Positions 34,601 through 42,231 of a stretch of 64,000 nt of DNA are shown in pieces (position 1 is the first letter of the stretch; every line of letters starts with the position of its first letter). The DNA lies in contig NZ_JACHJS010000001.1 of the NCBI RefSeq assembly GCF_014203755.1, forward strand, positions 6,138,001-6,202,000. The letters run 5' to 3'. The DNA is from Saccharothrix violaceirubra (GTDB lineage: Bacteria; Actinomycetota; Actinomycetes; Mycobacteriales; Pseudonocardiaceae). Below the pieces are notes generated by a model. That model was given only the letters and a program-made list of their open reading frames with translations, was not told where the DNA came from and did no database searches. Position numbers and translations under genes: made by a program.

Positions 34601-35459
34601 CCGGAGCCTGGACGTCCGAAGTGGACGTGAAGTCGTAGACCTCGTAGACCGGCGATTCCGCACGGACCGTCTCGACGACCGGCTCCTGGGGCGAGGTCGC
34701 CACCGGGTCGGGCGTCGGCACGGTGCGCGAGGCACCGTTCGCCGACGGGTCGGCGCGGACCGGAGTGTCCGGTTCGGGAATCACCCCTTCGAGGGTCGCC
34801 TGATCGGAGGTTTTCGGCGTCTCACGCCGTGTCGCGAGAACGGTTTCGTCGTCCTCGGTGTCCTCTTGTGCCGGCACGCCGTGCGCGGCCAGCAGGTCCT
34901 GGAACGCGGGGCGCACCTCGGCCTCGCCGGACCTGATGACCGACGCGCGGGGCCGCTCCTCGGGCTCGTCCACGACGGCGTCGACGAGTTCGTCCACAGG
35001 CGACGGTTCACGAAGGGTGCGTGGCTCGACAGGTGGCTCGCGAAGGGTGCGCGGCTCGACCGGCGACTCGCGTCGGGTACGCGGCAGCGTCGGCGTGGAC
35101 TCCGGCTCGCGCCACGTCGCGGTCGACGGGTCACGGCGCGCGTGGCGGGGCGTGGTGAACGGGTCGGGTCGGGTCCCGCCGCGCATGCGGGCGCGGTCGG
35201 CGTTGTCGGCCAGGTCGATGAGCGCGTCGACGGAGTCGGCCTCACGTCGTGGTCGCGGTGGTTTCGCCTCGGCGGTCGCCTGCTCCTCGTCGGGCACCTC
35301 GATGCCGATCTCGAACCACTGCTTGCTGAAGAACCCGCCGATGCCCCCGCGGCGCAGCCGGTCCGCGGACACGATGCGTGCCCGCGGACCGTATTCGGCG
35401 CTTACGCGGCCGAGGAGGGCCTGAAGATCAGGACCTTCAAGCAGGAATCGCGTAACCAC
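31662..35459 (-). CDS. Giant FlhF-like protein with degenerate GTPase domain
   Basis: 1265 residues. The N-terminus (MVTRFLLEGPDLQALLGRVS, EYGPRARIVSADRLRRGGIG) resembles the N-terminal domain of FlhF, the SRP-type GTPase that controls flagellar placement. About 900 residues follow of low-complexity Ala/Pro/Glu/Ser/Val sequence with five-residue repeats (VEPTA type). The C-terminal 200 residues recall an FlhF G domain (GQLVRAMPGQVVVIIGTSGHTVDVAHWAARKL), but the P-loop GKTT is replaced by GHTVD. DTAGR is replaced by EIAGS, and TKLDE is absent. It overlaps the flhA stop by 23 bp, the usual flhF position. I infer a non-GTPase FlhF-derived scaffold. The whole frame is open and codon use is normal. 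Confidence 0.75.
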   Translation of the reverse strand: MVTRFLLEGPDLQALLGRVSAEYGPRARIVSADRLRRGGIGGFFSKQWFEIGIEVPDEEQATAEAKPPRPRREADSVDALIDLADNADRARMRGGTRPDPFTTPRHARRDPSTATWREPESTPTLPRTRRESPVEPRTLREPPVEPRTLREPSPVDELVDAVVDEPEERPRASVIRSGEAEVRPAFQDLLAAHGVPAQEDTEDDETVLATRRETPKTSDQATLEGVIPEPDTPVRADPSANGASRTVPTPDPVATSPQEPVVETVRAESPVYEVYDFTSTSDVQAPVDEDSPVEAGSEPMSAGGPESPVGTTSEPDSMPEAPSAVGPVAAESGLSGGVAEPGATGLVAEVDAVEPAAGWSAAVGPTAVEPTAIEPTAVEPTAVEPAVSESTASEPVAAVSVDTEAATGALSAPGPGAPESMAAEPVAEFTVDDSATSGSSPTRPGAGEPAAGPTAAVEPAATAYSPPESITAGQTGVGPAAVGSTAADPIAAGQITADPAAAGSIAAGSVEAVGSGAMGRIDVETSAIGAAEPVADGPAAGPVVIRPVAAESGAVGITGVGPTGVESVGTESIATGVAGGGPEAVGSAATGVVGSAVVDTAAESGPVVPAATGHTAVPPAAESGAVESGAAGPVGADPGAASVVGGEFSESYESAGWPGTSSASDPRPAVGGQGAEPAAASVGEPIFQGYEWEPGSASAAGPIVGEPAPETVAASWLAEVEAGIAGGAMWSESTPVEPAAWGVTESGVFEPAAGGPGQWEPAGGPSVPRPWSGLAAGVPDPIVTEREFGVPSGTRAASGQEFAGQEFVEREPVAGPWSDVESTALSVGYPAGEPEVSDVGESVVRQQFYGAPAPRSAEATGGVPPVVRQPADVSRYADARYADAQYAEAQYAEPQYVGALGDRAGFVPSSGMTASSQHGGPQMAVPSPYIGERTYSPEHGGEPYDPAAAYRLAGEAMAASAGIGGPGTAQAGAGAVGSVARPAPEAASYVAAGPAPQWAAGSQTGAASAPEQMSSGGSGMGFAGMPGLRPSAPGAQEYAAGMPYGGEPQQAEPAVGLGMTAGAMGGAATAPGGESYIPEARVREPLVADIPQDAGGRLRRAPRVALGQLVRAMPGQVVVIIGTSGHTVDVAHWAARKLRVGTDRVFVAGPVALTAGQSRICGPEHAAMLATELHRSPLPAVVAIEIAGSEPDDAEWARDITQALRVDASIAVVDPTRSLVALRRHIAELGKVDAVAVRGPHVDDETIDELALPVLLVEGKPAENS
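34306..34365 (-). repeat. Four 15-bp tandem repeats in the FlhF-like gene
   Basis: Units 34306-34320, 34321-34335, 34336-34350 and 34351-34365, plus-strand unit GGCTCGACGGCAGTC with one variant base in the third copy. They code for TAVEP/TAIEP pentapeptides and are in frame. This is the most regular part of the long low-complexity linker. Confidence 0.85.
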
Positions 35460-37476
35460 TGTTCACCACTCCGACCGTTTCGATCCGATGTGAACCGCCG
35501 GACAGCTCCGAGTAGGACAGCACCGCGAGACGTGGCACGGCCGTCCCCACCACCCTCCGCAATGCGGAGCGCAGTGCGGGCGCGCACACCAACACGGGGC
35601 TGACGCCCCGGTCTTCTGCCTGCCCGACGAGGCGGGTCACGTCACCGATGATCGTCTCCAGGTGCTGGGGCTCCAGTGCGAGCCGGGTTCCCGAATCAGT
35701 GTTGTGCACCGACGTCAAGAGCGCTTGTTCCAGCCGCGGGTCGAGGGTGAGGACGGCGAGCGTGCCGTCCTGGACGTGCGGGTCGGCGACGGCCGGGCCG
35801 AGCGCGAGCCGCGACGCCTCGACGAGCCGCTCGATGTCGGTGCCGGACTTGGCCGTGAGAGACAGCGATTCGTAGATCCGGACCAGGTCGCGCACCGGAA
35901 CTCCCTCGTCCAGCAGGCGATGCAGCACGCGCTGGATCTCGCCGAGGCTGAGCAGGCCGGGGGTGAGTTCCTCGACGACGACGGGGTGCGAACGGCGGAC
36001 GAGATCGGTGAGCGCGCGGACGTCCTCACGCCCGAGCAGGCGGGACGCGTTCTGCCGGGTGACTTCAGCCAGGTGGGTGACGACGACGGACGCGCGGTCG
36101 ACCACCGTGGCGCCCGCCAGCTCGGCCTGGTGGCGCAGTTCGGCCGGGACCCACTTGCCGGAAAGGCCGAAGACGGGCTCCACGCCGGGCGTGCCGGGAA
36201 GGGCGTCCAGACCGTCGCCGATGGCGAGCACGGTGCCGGGCAGCGCGGTGCCGGTGGCGACCGTCGAACCGCTGATCCGGATCGCGTAGCTGCCGGGTGG
36301 CAGTTCCAGGTCGTCGTGGGTGCGCACGGGCGGCAGCACGATGCCCAGCTCCAGCGCGATCTTGCGGCGCAGCGCGCGGACGCGGTCGAGCAGGTCGCCG
36401 CCGGCCGAGTCGACCAAGTCCACCAGATCGGGTGCCAGCGCCAACTCCAACGGGTCGACCGCCATCTCGGCGAGCAACGTCTCGGTGGCATCGCGGGCGG
36501 GTTCGGCCGCGGTCTCGTCGACCTGCTCGACCTCCGTCTTGGGGCCGCCGACACGCTGGGCGAGCATGAGCAGCGGCACGCCGACGAGCAGGAACGGCAA
36601 CATCGGCAGACCGGGGAGCAGGCTGAGCAGGACGAGGGCGCCGCCGCCGATGCGCAGCACCTGCCGGTTGTTGGAGAACTGGCCCGCGACCTGCGTGCCC
36701 ATGTCCTCGTCGGTCGCCGAACGGGTGACGATCAGACCGGTCGACACGGACAGCAGCAGCGCGGGGATCTGCGAGACGAGACCGTCGCCGACGGTGAGCA
36801 GGCTGTAGGTGTTGACCGCGTCCAGCGGGTCCATGCCCTGCTGCACGACACCGACGGTGAACCCGCCGATGAGGTTGATCAGGGTGATGACCACGGCGGC
36901 GATCGCGTCGCCCTTGACGAACTTCGAGGCACCGTCCATCGCGCCGTAGAAGTCGGCCTCGGCGGTGACCTCCGCCCGGCGCTTGCGGGCCTCGGGCTCG
37001 TCGATCAGACCCGCGTTGAGGTCGGCGTCGATGGCCATCTGCTTGCCGGGCATCGCGTCGAGGGTGAACCGCGCGCCGACCTCGGCGACGCGGCCCGCGC
37101 CGTTGGTGATGACGACGAACTGGATGACGATCAGGATCAGGAAGACCACCAGGCCGACGACCAGCGACCCGCCCACGACGAAGTGGCCGAACGCGCCGAT
37201 GACCGCGCCCGCGTCGCCGTCGAGCAGCACGAGCCGGGTCGCGCTGATGTTGAGCGCGAGCCGGAACAGCGTGGCCAGCAGCAACACCGACGGGAAGACC
37301 GAGAACTCCAGCGGCTTGCGGACGAACATGCTGATCATGACGATCAACAGCGCGATGGCGATGTCGAACACGATGAGCACGTCGAGCAAGAACGTGGGCA
37401 TCGGCAGGATCATCACGACGATGATCATCAGCACGCCGCCGGGCACGGCGAACTGGCTCAGGCGCTTCCCACTCAC
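35437..37476 (-). CDS. flhA: Flagellar type III export protein FlhA
   Basis: Export gate and substrate-docking ring. The 679-residue protein has eight TM segments in the first 310 residues (starting FAVPGGVLMIIVVMILPMP and LLDVLIVFDIAIALLIVMIS). The FHIPEP signature is DAMPGKQMAIDADLNAGLIDEPEARKRR. A cytoplasmic ring domain ends in VLVCAPALRSALRRVVGTAVPRLAVLSYSEL. The GTG at 37476 gives the normal N-terminus; the frame extends further upstream but across the predicted promoter. First gene of a three-gene minus-strand operon. Confidence 0.96.
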   Translation of the reverse strand: MSGKRLSQFAVPGGVLMIIVVMILPMPTFLLDVLIVFDIAIALLIVMISMFVRKPLEFSVFPSVLLLATLFRLALNISATRLVLLDGDAGAVIGAFGHFVVGGSLVVGLVVFLILIVIQFVVITNGAGRVAEVGARFTLDAMPGKQMAIDADLNAGLIDEPEARKRRAEVTAEADFYGAMDGASKFVKGDAIAAVVITLINLIGGFTVGVVQQGMDPLDAVNTYSLLTVGDGLVSQIPALLLSVSTGLIVTRSATDEDMGTQVAGQFSNNRQVLRIGGGALVLLSLLPGLPMLPFLLVGVPLLMLAQRVGGPKTEVEQVDETAAEPARDATETLLAEMAVDPLELALAPDLVDLVDSAGGDLLDRVRALRRKIALELGIVLPPVRTHDDLELPPGSYAIRISGSTVATGTALPGTVLAIGDGLDALPGTPGVEPVFGLSGKWVPAELRHQAELAGATVVDRASVVVTHLAEVTRQNASRLLGREDVRALTDLVRRSHPVVVEELTPGLLSLGEIQRVLHRLLDEGVPVRDLVRIYESLSLTAKSGTDIERLVEASRLALGPAVADPHVQDGTLAVLTLDPRLEQALLTSVHNTDSGTRLALEPQHLETIIGDVTRLVGQAEDRGVSPVLVCAPALRSALRRVVGTAVPRLAVLSYSELSGGSHRIETVGVVNSGYAIPA

Positions 37477-37546
37477 GGTCCATCCCCGAGTAGCGCGGTC
37501 GGCCGGTCCGTGGCCTGGTTCGCCTTCCTGGCGGGTCTCGACGGTC

Positions 37547-37573
37547 CTATCGACACCGTCGGCCGGCGGTTGC
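37547..37573 (-). promoter_or_regulatory. Candidate FliA-type promoter of the flhA operon
   Basis: Minus strand GCAA (37573-37570), 15 nt, then GTCGATAG (37554-37547), about 70 nt before the flhA start and directly downstream of the cheX terminator. Same spacing as the other candidate motility promoters. Confidence 0.6.
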
Positions 37574-37584
37574 GCCAAAAAGGA

Positions 37585-37622
37585 CGAGGACGGCCACCGG
37601 GGTGTTCCGGTGGCCGTCCTCG
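37585..37622 (-). terminator. Rho-independent terminator of the cheB-cheX operon
   Basis: A 16-bp perfect stem (37607-37622 with 37585-37600) and a 6-nt loop, followed on the minus strand by TCCTTTTTGG. It lies 16 bases after the stop of the last cheX gene, so it ends the che operon before flhA. Confidence 0.9.
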
Positions 37623-37638
37623 GAGGTCAGCACGGGGA

Positions 37639-38118
37639 TCAGACGGGCACGACGATGGAGAACTTGCCCGGCAGGTAGCCGTTGACCTGGACGGTGAGGT
37701 CCAGGCGCGAACCGAGCGCGTTGAGCTGGGCGGTGATGTCCGACGGCACCTCGGAGGGCTTCGAGTGGAGCGCGTGCAGCCGCACGTGGCGCCCGCCGCC
37801 CTTGTTGAACACCGCGGTGAGGACGTTGCACACCTCGAAGAGGTTGTCCTCGATCATCTTGCTCAGCTCGCCGTCCTCGACGCACGCCTCGGCGCCGCCG
37901 ACCGGGATGAGACCCAGCACGGCGCCGAGGCTGGCCGCCAACGGCAGTTCGAACGCGACGACTACCCCGACCTTCATGTCGTTGCACACGAGCACGGCTG
38001 TGACCGGAGGTTTTCCGGACCAACCGGGCGAGTCGTGCGGCGACACGTCCACCGCACGCCCGGTCAGGTCTTCGAGTAGAACGCGAATTTCCATCACGGA
38101 CGGCAGCTGGTCATTCAT
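37639..38118 (-). CDS. CheX-family CheY-P phosphatase (second copy)
   Basis: 159-residue protein of the CheC/CheX fold. The helix with EVCNVLTAVFN gives the ExxN catalytic motif of CheX-type phosphatases, and VTAVLVCNDMKVGVVVAFELPLA and FSIVVPV match the beta-sheet strands. It probably dephosphorylates CheY-P. The start overlaps the stop of the upstream cheY-like gene (TGATG), making a cheY-cheX pair. It is the last gene of the operon. Confidence 0.75.
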   Translation of the reverse strand: MNDQLPSVMEIRVLLEDLTGRAVDVSPHDSPGWSGKPPVTAVLVCNDMKVGVVVAFELPLAASLGAVLGLIPVGGAEACVEDGELSKMIEDNLFEVCNVLTAVFNKGGGRHVRLHALHSKPSEVPSDITAQLNALGSRLDLTVQVNGYLPGKFSIVVPV

Positions 38119-38486
38119 CAGGCGGACTCCAGGAACGGTGCGAGGTGTTCCTTGAAAGCGTCGGCGGTGAACGGCTTGGTGATGACGCACAGCGCGCCAC
38201 CGGCCTCGGCTAGGTTCTTCATGTCTTGCGAGCACTCGGAGGTGACGAAGGCGAAGGGTACCTGCTTGCCGCCCGCGCGCAGCGCGTGCAGCAGCTCGAT
38301 GCCGGACATGTTGGGCATGTTCCAGTCCGACAGCACCAGGTCGGGGTTCTCCTCCTGGACCACGGTGTGCGCGGCGGCGCCGTCGGGCGCCTCCACGACG
38401 TCGTGGTCACCGAAGCCGGCCTGCCGAAGCGTGCGGATCACGATCTGCCGCATCACCCGGCTGTCGTCGGCGACCAGGATCTTCAT
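38118..38486 (-). CDS. CheY-like response regulator (second copy)
   Basis: 122-residue single receiver domain: MKILVADDSRVMRQIVIRTLRQAGF with the acidic DD pair, the phosphoacceptor Asp in DLVLSDWNMPNMSGIELL, Thr in FVTSE and Lys in VITKPF. No output domain, so it is likely a motor-binding or phosphate-sink CheY. Coupled by overlap to the CheX-type genes on both sides. Confidence 0.9.
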   Translation of the reverse strand: MKILVADDSRVMRQIVIRTLRQAGFGDHDVVEAPDGAAAHTVVQEENPDLVLSDWNMPNMSGIELLHALRAGGKQVPFAFVTSECSQDMKNLAEAGGALCVITKPFTADAFKEHLAPFLESA

Positions 38487-38956
38487 GACGCCACCTCTTC
38501 CTGCGCCACAGCCCGCGGGGACTTGAGCAGCGCGACCGTGAACGTGCGCTCTCGCCACGTCACCACTGTTCGGCAGACCTCGACCACCTGCGAGTCGTCG
38601 TCGGTCGTGAATACCTCGGGCAAGGACAACGTGGACGGCGAGGGCAGCATGCTCTTGACGTTGCCGCCGAGCACGTTGGCCAGCTCACCGAGCGCGTCGC
38701 CGATGTCGGCGGGGGTCACCTCGCTGACCGGCATCGCGAAGAGGGCCGAGGCGACCTCACGCGACGCGTCGTCCGTGCAGGACACGACCAGGGTGCCTTC
38801 CCAGGCACCGGCCACCGAGACGGAGGCGGCCAGGTCGCCACGCTCGTCACCGGCCGCGAAGCCGATGACGGCCGGGTTGCCGTCGTCCAGGAACGCCGCC
38901 CAGACCTGCTCGGCAATGTCGTCCAGTTGCTCCACCGTGGGGATCTCGGAGCTCAT
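38483..38956 (-). CDS. CheX-family CheY-P phosphatase (first copy)
   Basis: 157-residue protein of the CheC/CheX family. The motif DIGDALGELANVLGGNVKSML carries the ExxN pair, and the final VTWRERTFTVALLK fits the last strands. Together with the receiver encoded just upstream (38953-39348) it forms the first cheY-cheX pair. Overlaps neighbours by ATGA-type junctions. Confidence 0.8.
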   Translation of the reverse strand: MSSEIPTVEQLDDIAEQVWAAFLDDGNPAVIGFAAGDERGDLAASVSVAGAWEGTLVVSCTDDASREVASALFAMPVSEVTPADIGDALGELANVLGGNVKSMLPSPSTLSLPEVFTTDDDSQVVEVCRTVVTWRERTFTVALLKSPRAVAQEEVAS

Positions 38957-39348
38957 GAGTTCACCCCCGCGGGGAGCAGACCCAGGAGCGCCAGCTTGTC
39001 GTGCAGCGCGTCCCGGGTGAACGGCTTGATGACGTATTCGTGTGCACCGGAGGCCAAGGCTCGCACGATCTGGCCGTGCTCGCTCTCCGTGGTGACCATG
39101 ATCAGCGACATGTTCCGCAACCTTTGCTGTTTGCGCGCGTTGACCACGAATTCCAGACCGGTCATGATCGGCATGTTCCAGTCGATCAGGGCCAGTTCGG
39201 GTACCCGGGTCTCGGCTTCTTCCGTACCGAGCAGGTCGAGCGCCTCCTGGCCATTGCCCGCCTCGACGACCTCGTATCCGACCTCCTGCAGCACGGTGCG
39301 CAGGATCCTGCGCATCGCCCGGGAATCGTCGATCACCATCGCTAGCAA
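38953..39348 (-). CDS. CheY-like response regulator (first copy)
   Basis: Single receiver domain: VIDDSRAMRRILRTVLQEVGYEVVEA, the phosphoacceptor Asp in ELALIDWNMPIMTGLEFV, MVTTESEHGQ and VIKPFTRDAL. A TTG at 39348 with GAGGTG five bases upstream is the best start, giving 131 residues; the ATG at 39339 would be three codons shorter and poorly spaced. It overlaps the cheR stop. Contains the KPF switch motif of CheY. Confidence 0.88.
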   Translation of the reverse strand: MLAMVIDDSRAMRRILRTVLQEVGYEVVEAGNGQEALDLLGTEEAETRVPELALIDWNMPIMTGLEFVVNARKQQRLRNMSLIMVTTESEHGQIVRALASGAHEYVIKPFTRDALHDKLALLGLLPAGVNS

Positions 39349-40190
39349 GGTGTCACCTCTTTCACGGGTTGCCGACTGCCGGCGGGCACCCGGTAGATCG
39401 CGGTGCGTCCGGCCGGGACGCGTTCGAAGTCCGCATCGATGCCAACGGTGGTCTCCGCCGCACCCAGCAGCAGCCAGCCGCCGGGCTTGAGCGCTTGGCG
39501 AATCCGGTTGAGCACGGCCCGCTTGGTGTCCAGGTTGAAGTAGATCAACACGTTGCGCAGGAACACCACGTCGAACTTCTGCATGGGGGGCAGTGCCTCG
39601 GCCAGGTTCAGCCGCCGGGTGGTGACGTGCGACCGGAGCCGGTCGTTCACCCGCCACTCGGCACCTTGGCGCTCGAAGTACGTGACCAGGTCGCTCGCGG
39701 GCAATCCGCGGTTGACCTCAAGCTGGTTGTACCGACCCTCGCGGGTCTTGGTCACCATCTCCTCGGACAGGTCCGTGGCCAGGATCTCGTAGCCGCGACC
39801 CGACATGCCGGCCTTGTCCAGCAGGATGGCGACGCTGTACGCCTCCTGCCCGCTGGAGCAGGCGGCCGACCAGATCCTCAGTGGACCGCGCGGGGTGTCC
39901 CGCACGATCTCGGGCAACGCCACGTCGGTCAGCGCCGCGAACGGGTCGCGGTCGCGGAACCAGGACGTCTCGTTGACCGTCATCGCCTGCACCAGCTCGT
40001 GGCGCAGGGACGGCGGCGAGTTGCGTTGCGCCGCCAAGACCAGGGCGTCGATCGAGTCGAACCCCGCTTGCGTGGCGAGTCTGCGCAATCGCGACTCGAC
40101 CAGGTATTCCTTGCCTGGAGCCAAGACGATGGCAGCGGCGCGCTCCACCATCTCGGCGATCCAGGCGAACTGGCTCGGGGTCAGGCTCAC
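39342..40190 (-). CDS. cheR: Chemotaxis protein methyltransferase CheR
   Basis: SAM-dependent methylation of glutamates on MCPs. The 282-residue protein has the N-terminal helical domain (VESRLRRLATQAGFDSIDAL, AMTVNETSWFRDRDPF). The methyltransferase domain has the SAM loop IWSAACSSGQEAYSVAILL, ATDLSEEMV and FDVVFLRNVLIYFN. The GTG start overlaps the cheB stop. No C-terminal TPR extension. Confidence 0.96.
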   Translation of the reverse strand: MSLTPSQFAWIAEMVERAAAIVLAPGKEYLVESRLRRLATQAGFDSIDALVLAAQRNSPPSLRHELVQAMTVNETSWFRDRDPFAALTDVALPEIVRDTPRGPLRIWSAACSSGQEAYSVAILLDKAGMSGRGYEILATDLSEEMVTKTREGRYNQLEVNRGLPASDLVTYFERQGAEWRVNDRLRSHVTTRRLNLAEALPPMQKFDVVFLRNVLIYFNLDTKRAVLNRIRQALKPGGWLLLGAAETTVGIDADFERVPAGRTAIYRVPAGSRQPVKEVTPC

Positions 40191-41245
40191 GATGCCACCT
40201 CCGGCACGGGTAGAGCGGACAGGATGCGGTCGGCCATTCCGCCCAGGGGGACGACGGCGTCGGCGAGCCCGGCCTCGACCACCGCCCCCGGCATGCCCCA
40301 CACCACCGAGCTGGCCTGGTCCTGGGCCAGGACCTGCGCACCGGCCGCGGACAACGCCCGACAGCCTTCGGCGCCGTCCCGGCCCATTCCGGTGAGCACC
40401 ACGGCGAGCGCGGAGTTCCCGTAGACGCGGGCCGCCGAGCGGAAGAGCACGTCCGCGGCGGGTCGGCAGTGGTTTTCCTTGGGACCGTCGTGCAGACGGG
40501 TCTTCACCATCTTCCCGGCACCCGCCACCTCCAGGTGGCGGTCACCGGGTGCGATGTAGACGGTCCCGGGTTCGAGGATCATCCCGTCGGTGGCCTCGAC
40601 GACCCGCACGGCGTTCTCGGTGTCGAGACGCTGGGCGAGCATGCCGGTGAACACCGGTGGCATGTGCTGCACCACCACGATGGGCACCGACAGGCGGGCG
40701 GGCAGACCGCGCAGGACTTGGCGCAGCGCGGTCGGTCCCCCGGTCGAGGAGGCGACCACGACCACCCGCGTCTGACCGCGGGCCGGGCGTGGACCGCCAC
40801 CGGCGGGACGGCGCACCGGCGGCGGCGCGGCCATGGGCCGCGGGCGCTCGCACAGCGCGTGGATGCGGGGCAGGAGTTCCTCGCGCACACTTCGCACCGA
40901 TTCGGCGACACTGCCGAAGTTGCTCGGTTTGGTGACGTAGTCGGACGCACCGGCCGACAGCGCGGCCAGGGTCGCCTCGGCACCCGAACTGGTCAGCGTG
41001 CTGAACATGATGATCGGCAGCTTGGGGTGGCGGAGGCGGATCTCGCGTGCCGCCGTCACCCCGTCCATGACCGGCATCTCGACGTCGAGGGTGACCAGGT
41101 CGGGCTTCAGCTGATCGATCTTCTGCAAGGCCACGCGGCCGTTGGGCGCGGTGCCGACCACACGGACCCGGGGATCGCTGCCGAGCGCGTCGGTGACCAG
41201 TCTGCGGATGACGACGGAGTCGTCCACCACCAGTACGGAGATCAC
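40187..41245 (-). CDS. cheB: Chemotaxis response regulator / protein-glutamate methylesterase CheB
   Basis: Removes methyl groups from MCP glutamates when phosphorylated by CheA. The 352-residue protein has an N-terminal receiver (VVDDSVVIRR, Asp in VTLDVEMPVMDG, KPS). The C-terminal esterase has Ser in VASSTGGPTALR, His in VVQHMPPVFTGMLA and Asp in LTGMGRDGAEGC. GTG start; first gene of the cheB-cheR-cheY-cheX-cheY-cheX operon with a FliA-type promoter upstream. Confidence 0.96.
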   Translation of the reverse strand: MISVLVVDDSVVIRRLVTDALGSDPRVRVVGTAPNGRVALQKIDQLKPDLVTLDVEMPVMDGVTAAREIRLRHPKLPIIMFSTLTSSGAEATLAALSAGASDYVTKPSNFGSVAESVRSVREELLPRIHALCERPRPMAAPPPVRRPAGGGPRPARGQTRVVVVASSTGGPTALRQVLRGLPARLSVPIVVVQHMPPVFTGMLAQRLDTENAVRVVEATDGMILEPGTVYIAPGDRHLEVAGAGKMVKTRLHDGPKENHCRPAADVLFRSAARVYGNSALAVVLTGMGRDGAEGCRALSAAGAQVLAQDQASSVVWGMPGAVVEAGLADAVVPLGGMADRILSALPVPEVAS

Positions 41246-41297
41246 ACCGGCCTCCCGTCTCGGTCGGCGGAGACCTCAGTGCTCCGCATCGCCAATC

Positions 41298-41324
41298 CGA
41301 TCGGCCCCCATCCGGGCTAGCTGA
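41298..41324 (-). promoter_or_regulatory. Candidate FliA-type promoter of the cheB operon
   Basis: Minus strand TCAG (41324-41321), 15 nt, then GCCGATCG (41305-41298), about 50 nt before the cheB start. Identical -10 octamer to the flgB promoter. Confidence 0.6.
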
Positions 41325-41360
41325 GGAATTCCAGTTCCTCCGGACGGGTTCAGAACGGGT

Positions 41361-42212
41361 TCAATCCAGTGACAACCAGCCGGGTCCGAGCGCGGCCAGG
41401 CACGGCACGAGCAGCTCGTGCGCGGTCGAACCGTCGACCATGTCGCGCACGCTCAACGCCTGCACGGCACCGCTGAGCACGTTCCACACGCCGGCCGCCC
41501 GGTCACCGACCGGGATGCCCGCCACGTCGACGGCCTGGACCAGCTCGAACTGGGCCGCCGCCGTCGACCGCACGCGGTCGGACAGGTGGACGGCCCAGGT
41601 CGCGGAGTGCATCGCCGACGCCCAGTCACGGCGTTCGGAGCGCATCCGCTCGGCCGCGGCCAGCAGCGCCGCGCTCTCCGTCCTGGTCACGCCGCGCACG
41701 CGGGTGAGCAGGGCTTCGACGCTCGGCGACCACGGTCGCGTCCCGCCCGGTTCGGGCAGCAGGCGGCGCAGGGAGACCCAGCGCGCCGAGAGCGTCCGCC
41801 GGTCCTGCGCGGACACGAGTTCGCTCAGGTACGACGCCCGGATGGCGTCGCACACCACTTCGACGAGGTCCCCGTCGACGGGGCCGTCCTCGCCGTTGCC
41901 GTAGTCCGGCACCAGTACGTCGGTGCGGACGCAGTGCAACAGGGTCGACAGATTTCCGATGGGTGCCCGTTCCAGCGCCTCCGGGTCGAGACCGACCAGT
42001 CTCGACACCGGGGGCCGGTTCGCCTCGCCCGCCTCGGCTCGGTGCCGGGCATGCGCAAGCCTCGCGGGTGCAGTACGCACCCACGAGGCCAGTGCCGCCA
42101 TCCCGGCAGTGTCGAAGCCGAGCAGCGCGGTGAGAATCCCGGCGGTGGCCGACCCTCCCGGCAAGCGGGTCAGGTCGAAACCGAGGACCGGGGCACCGAT
42201 GAGGGTGTGCAC
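41361..42212 (-). CDS. Protein of unknown function at the end of the cheA operon
   Basis: 283 residues, mostly helical, Ala/Leu/Arg-rich, no family recognised. Segments such as TAGILTALLGFDTAGMAALASWVRTAP and RSERRDWASAMHSATWAVHLSDRV suggest a soluble helical protein. It begins 19 bp after the MCP stop codon, so it is likely co-transcribed with cheA-cheW-MCP. I chose the GTG at 42212 because the longer frame runs back into the MCP gene as Arg/Pro-rich nonsense. A role in chemotaxis is inferred only from context. Confidence 0.65.
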   Translation of the reverse strand: MHTLIGAPVLGFDLTRLPGGSATAGILTALLGFDTAGMAALASWVRTAPARLAHARHRAEAGEANRPPVSRLVGLDPEALERAPIGNLSTLLHCVRTDVLVPDYGNGEDGPVDGDLVEVVCDAIRASYLSELVSAQDRRTLSARWVSLRRLLPEPGGTRPWSPSVEALLTRVRGVTRTESAALLAAAERMRSERRDWASAMHSATWAVHLSDRVRSTAAAQFELVQAVDVAGIPVGDRAAGVWNVLSGAVQALSVRDMVDGSTAHELLVPCLAALGPGWLSLD

Positions 42213-42231
42213 GGAACTGGTCCGCTGCCCG

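Noticed and set aside
31662..35459. FlhF-like gene as two or more genes joined by sequencing error
   Set aside because: The frame is open throughout, codon bias is constant, and both ends fit one FlhF-like plan.
33618..35603. 661-residue plus-strand frame opposite the FlhF-like gene
   Set aside because: Gly/Arg/Asp-rich mirror of the repeat region; no recognisable motif and no operon context.
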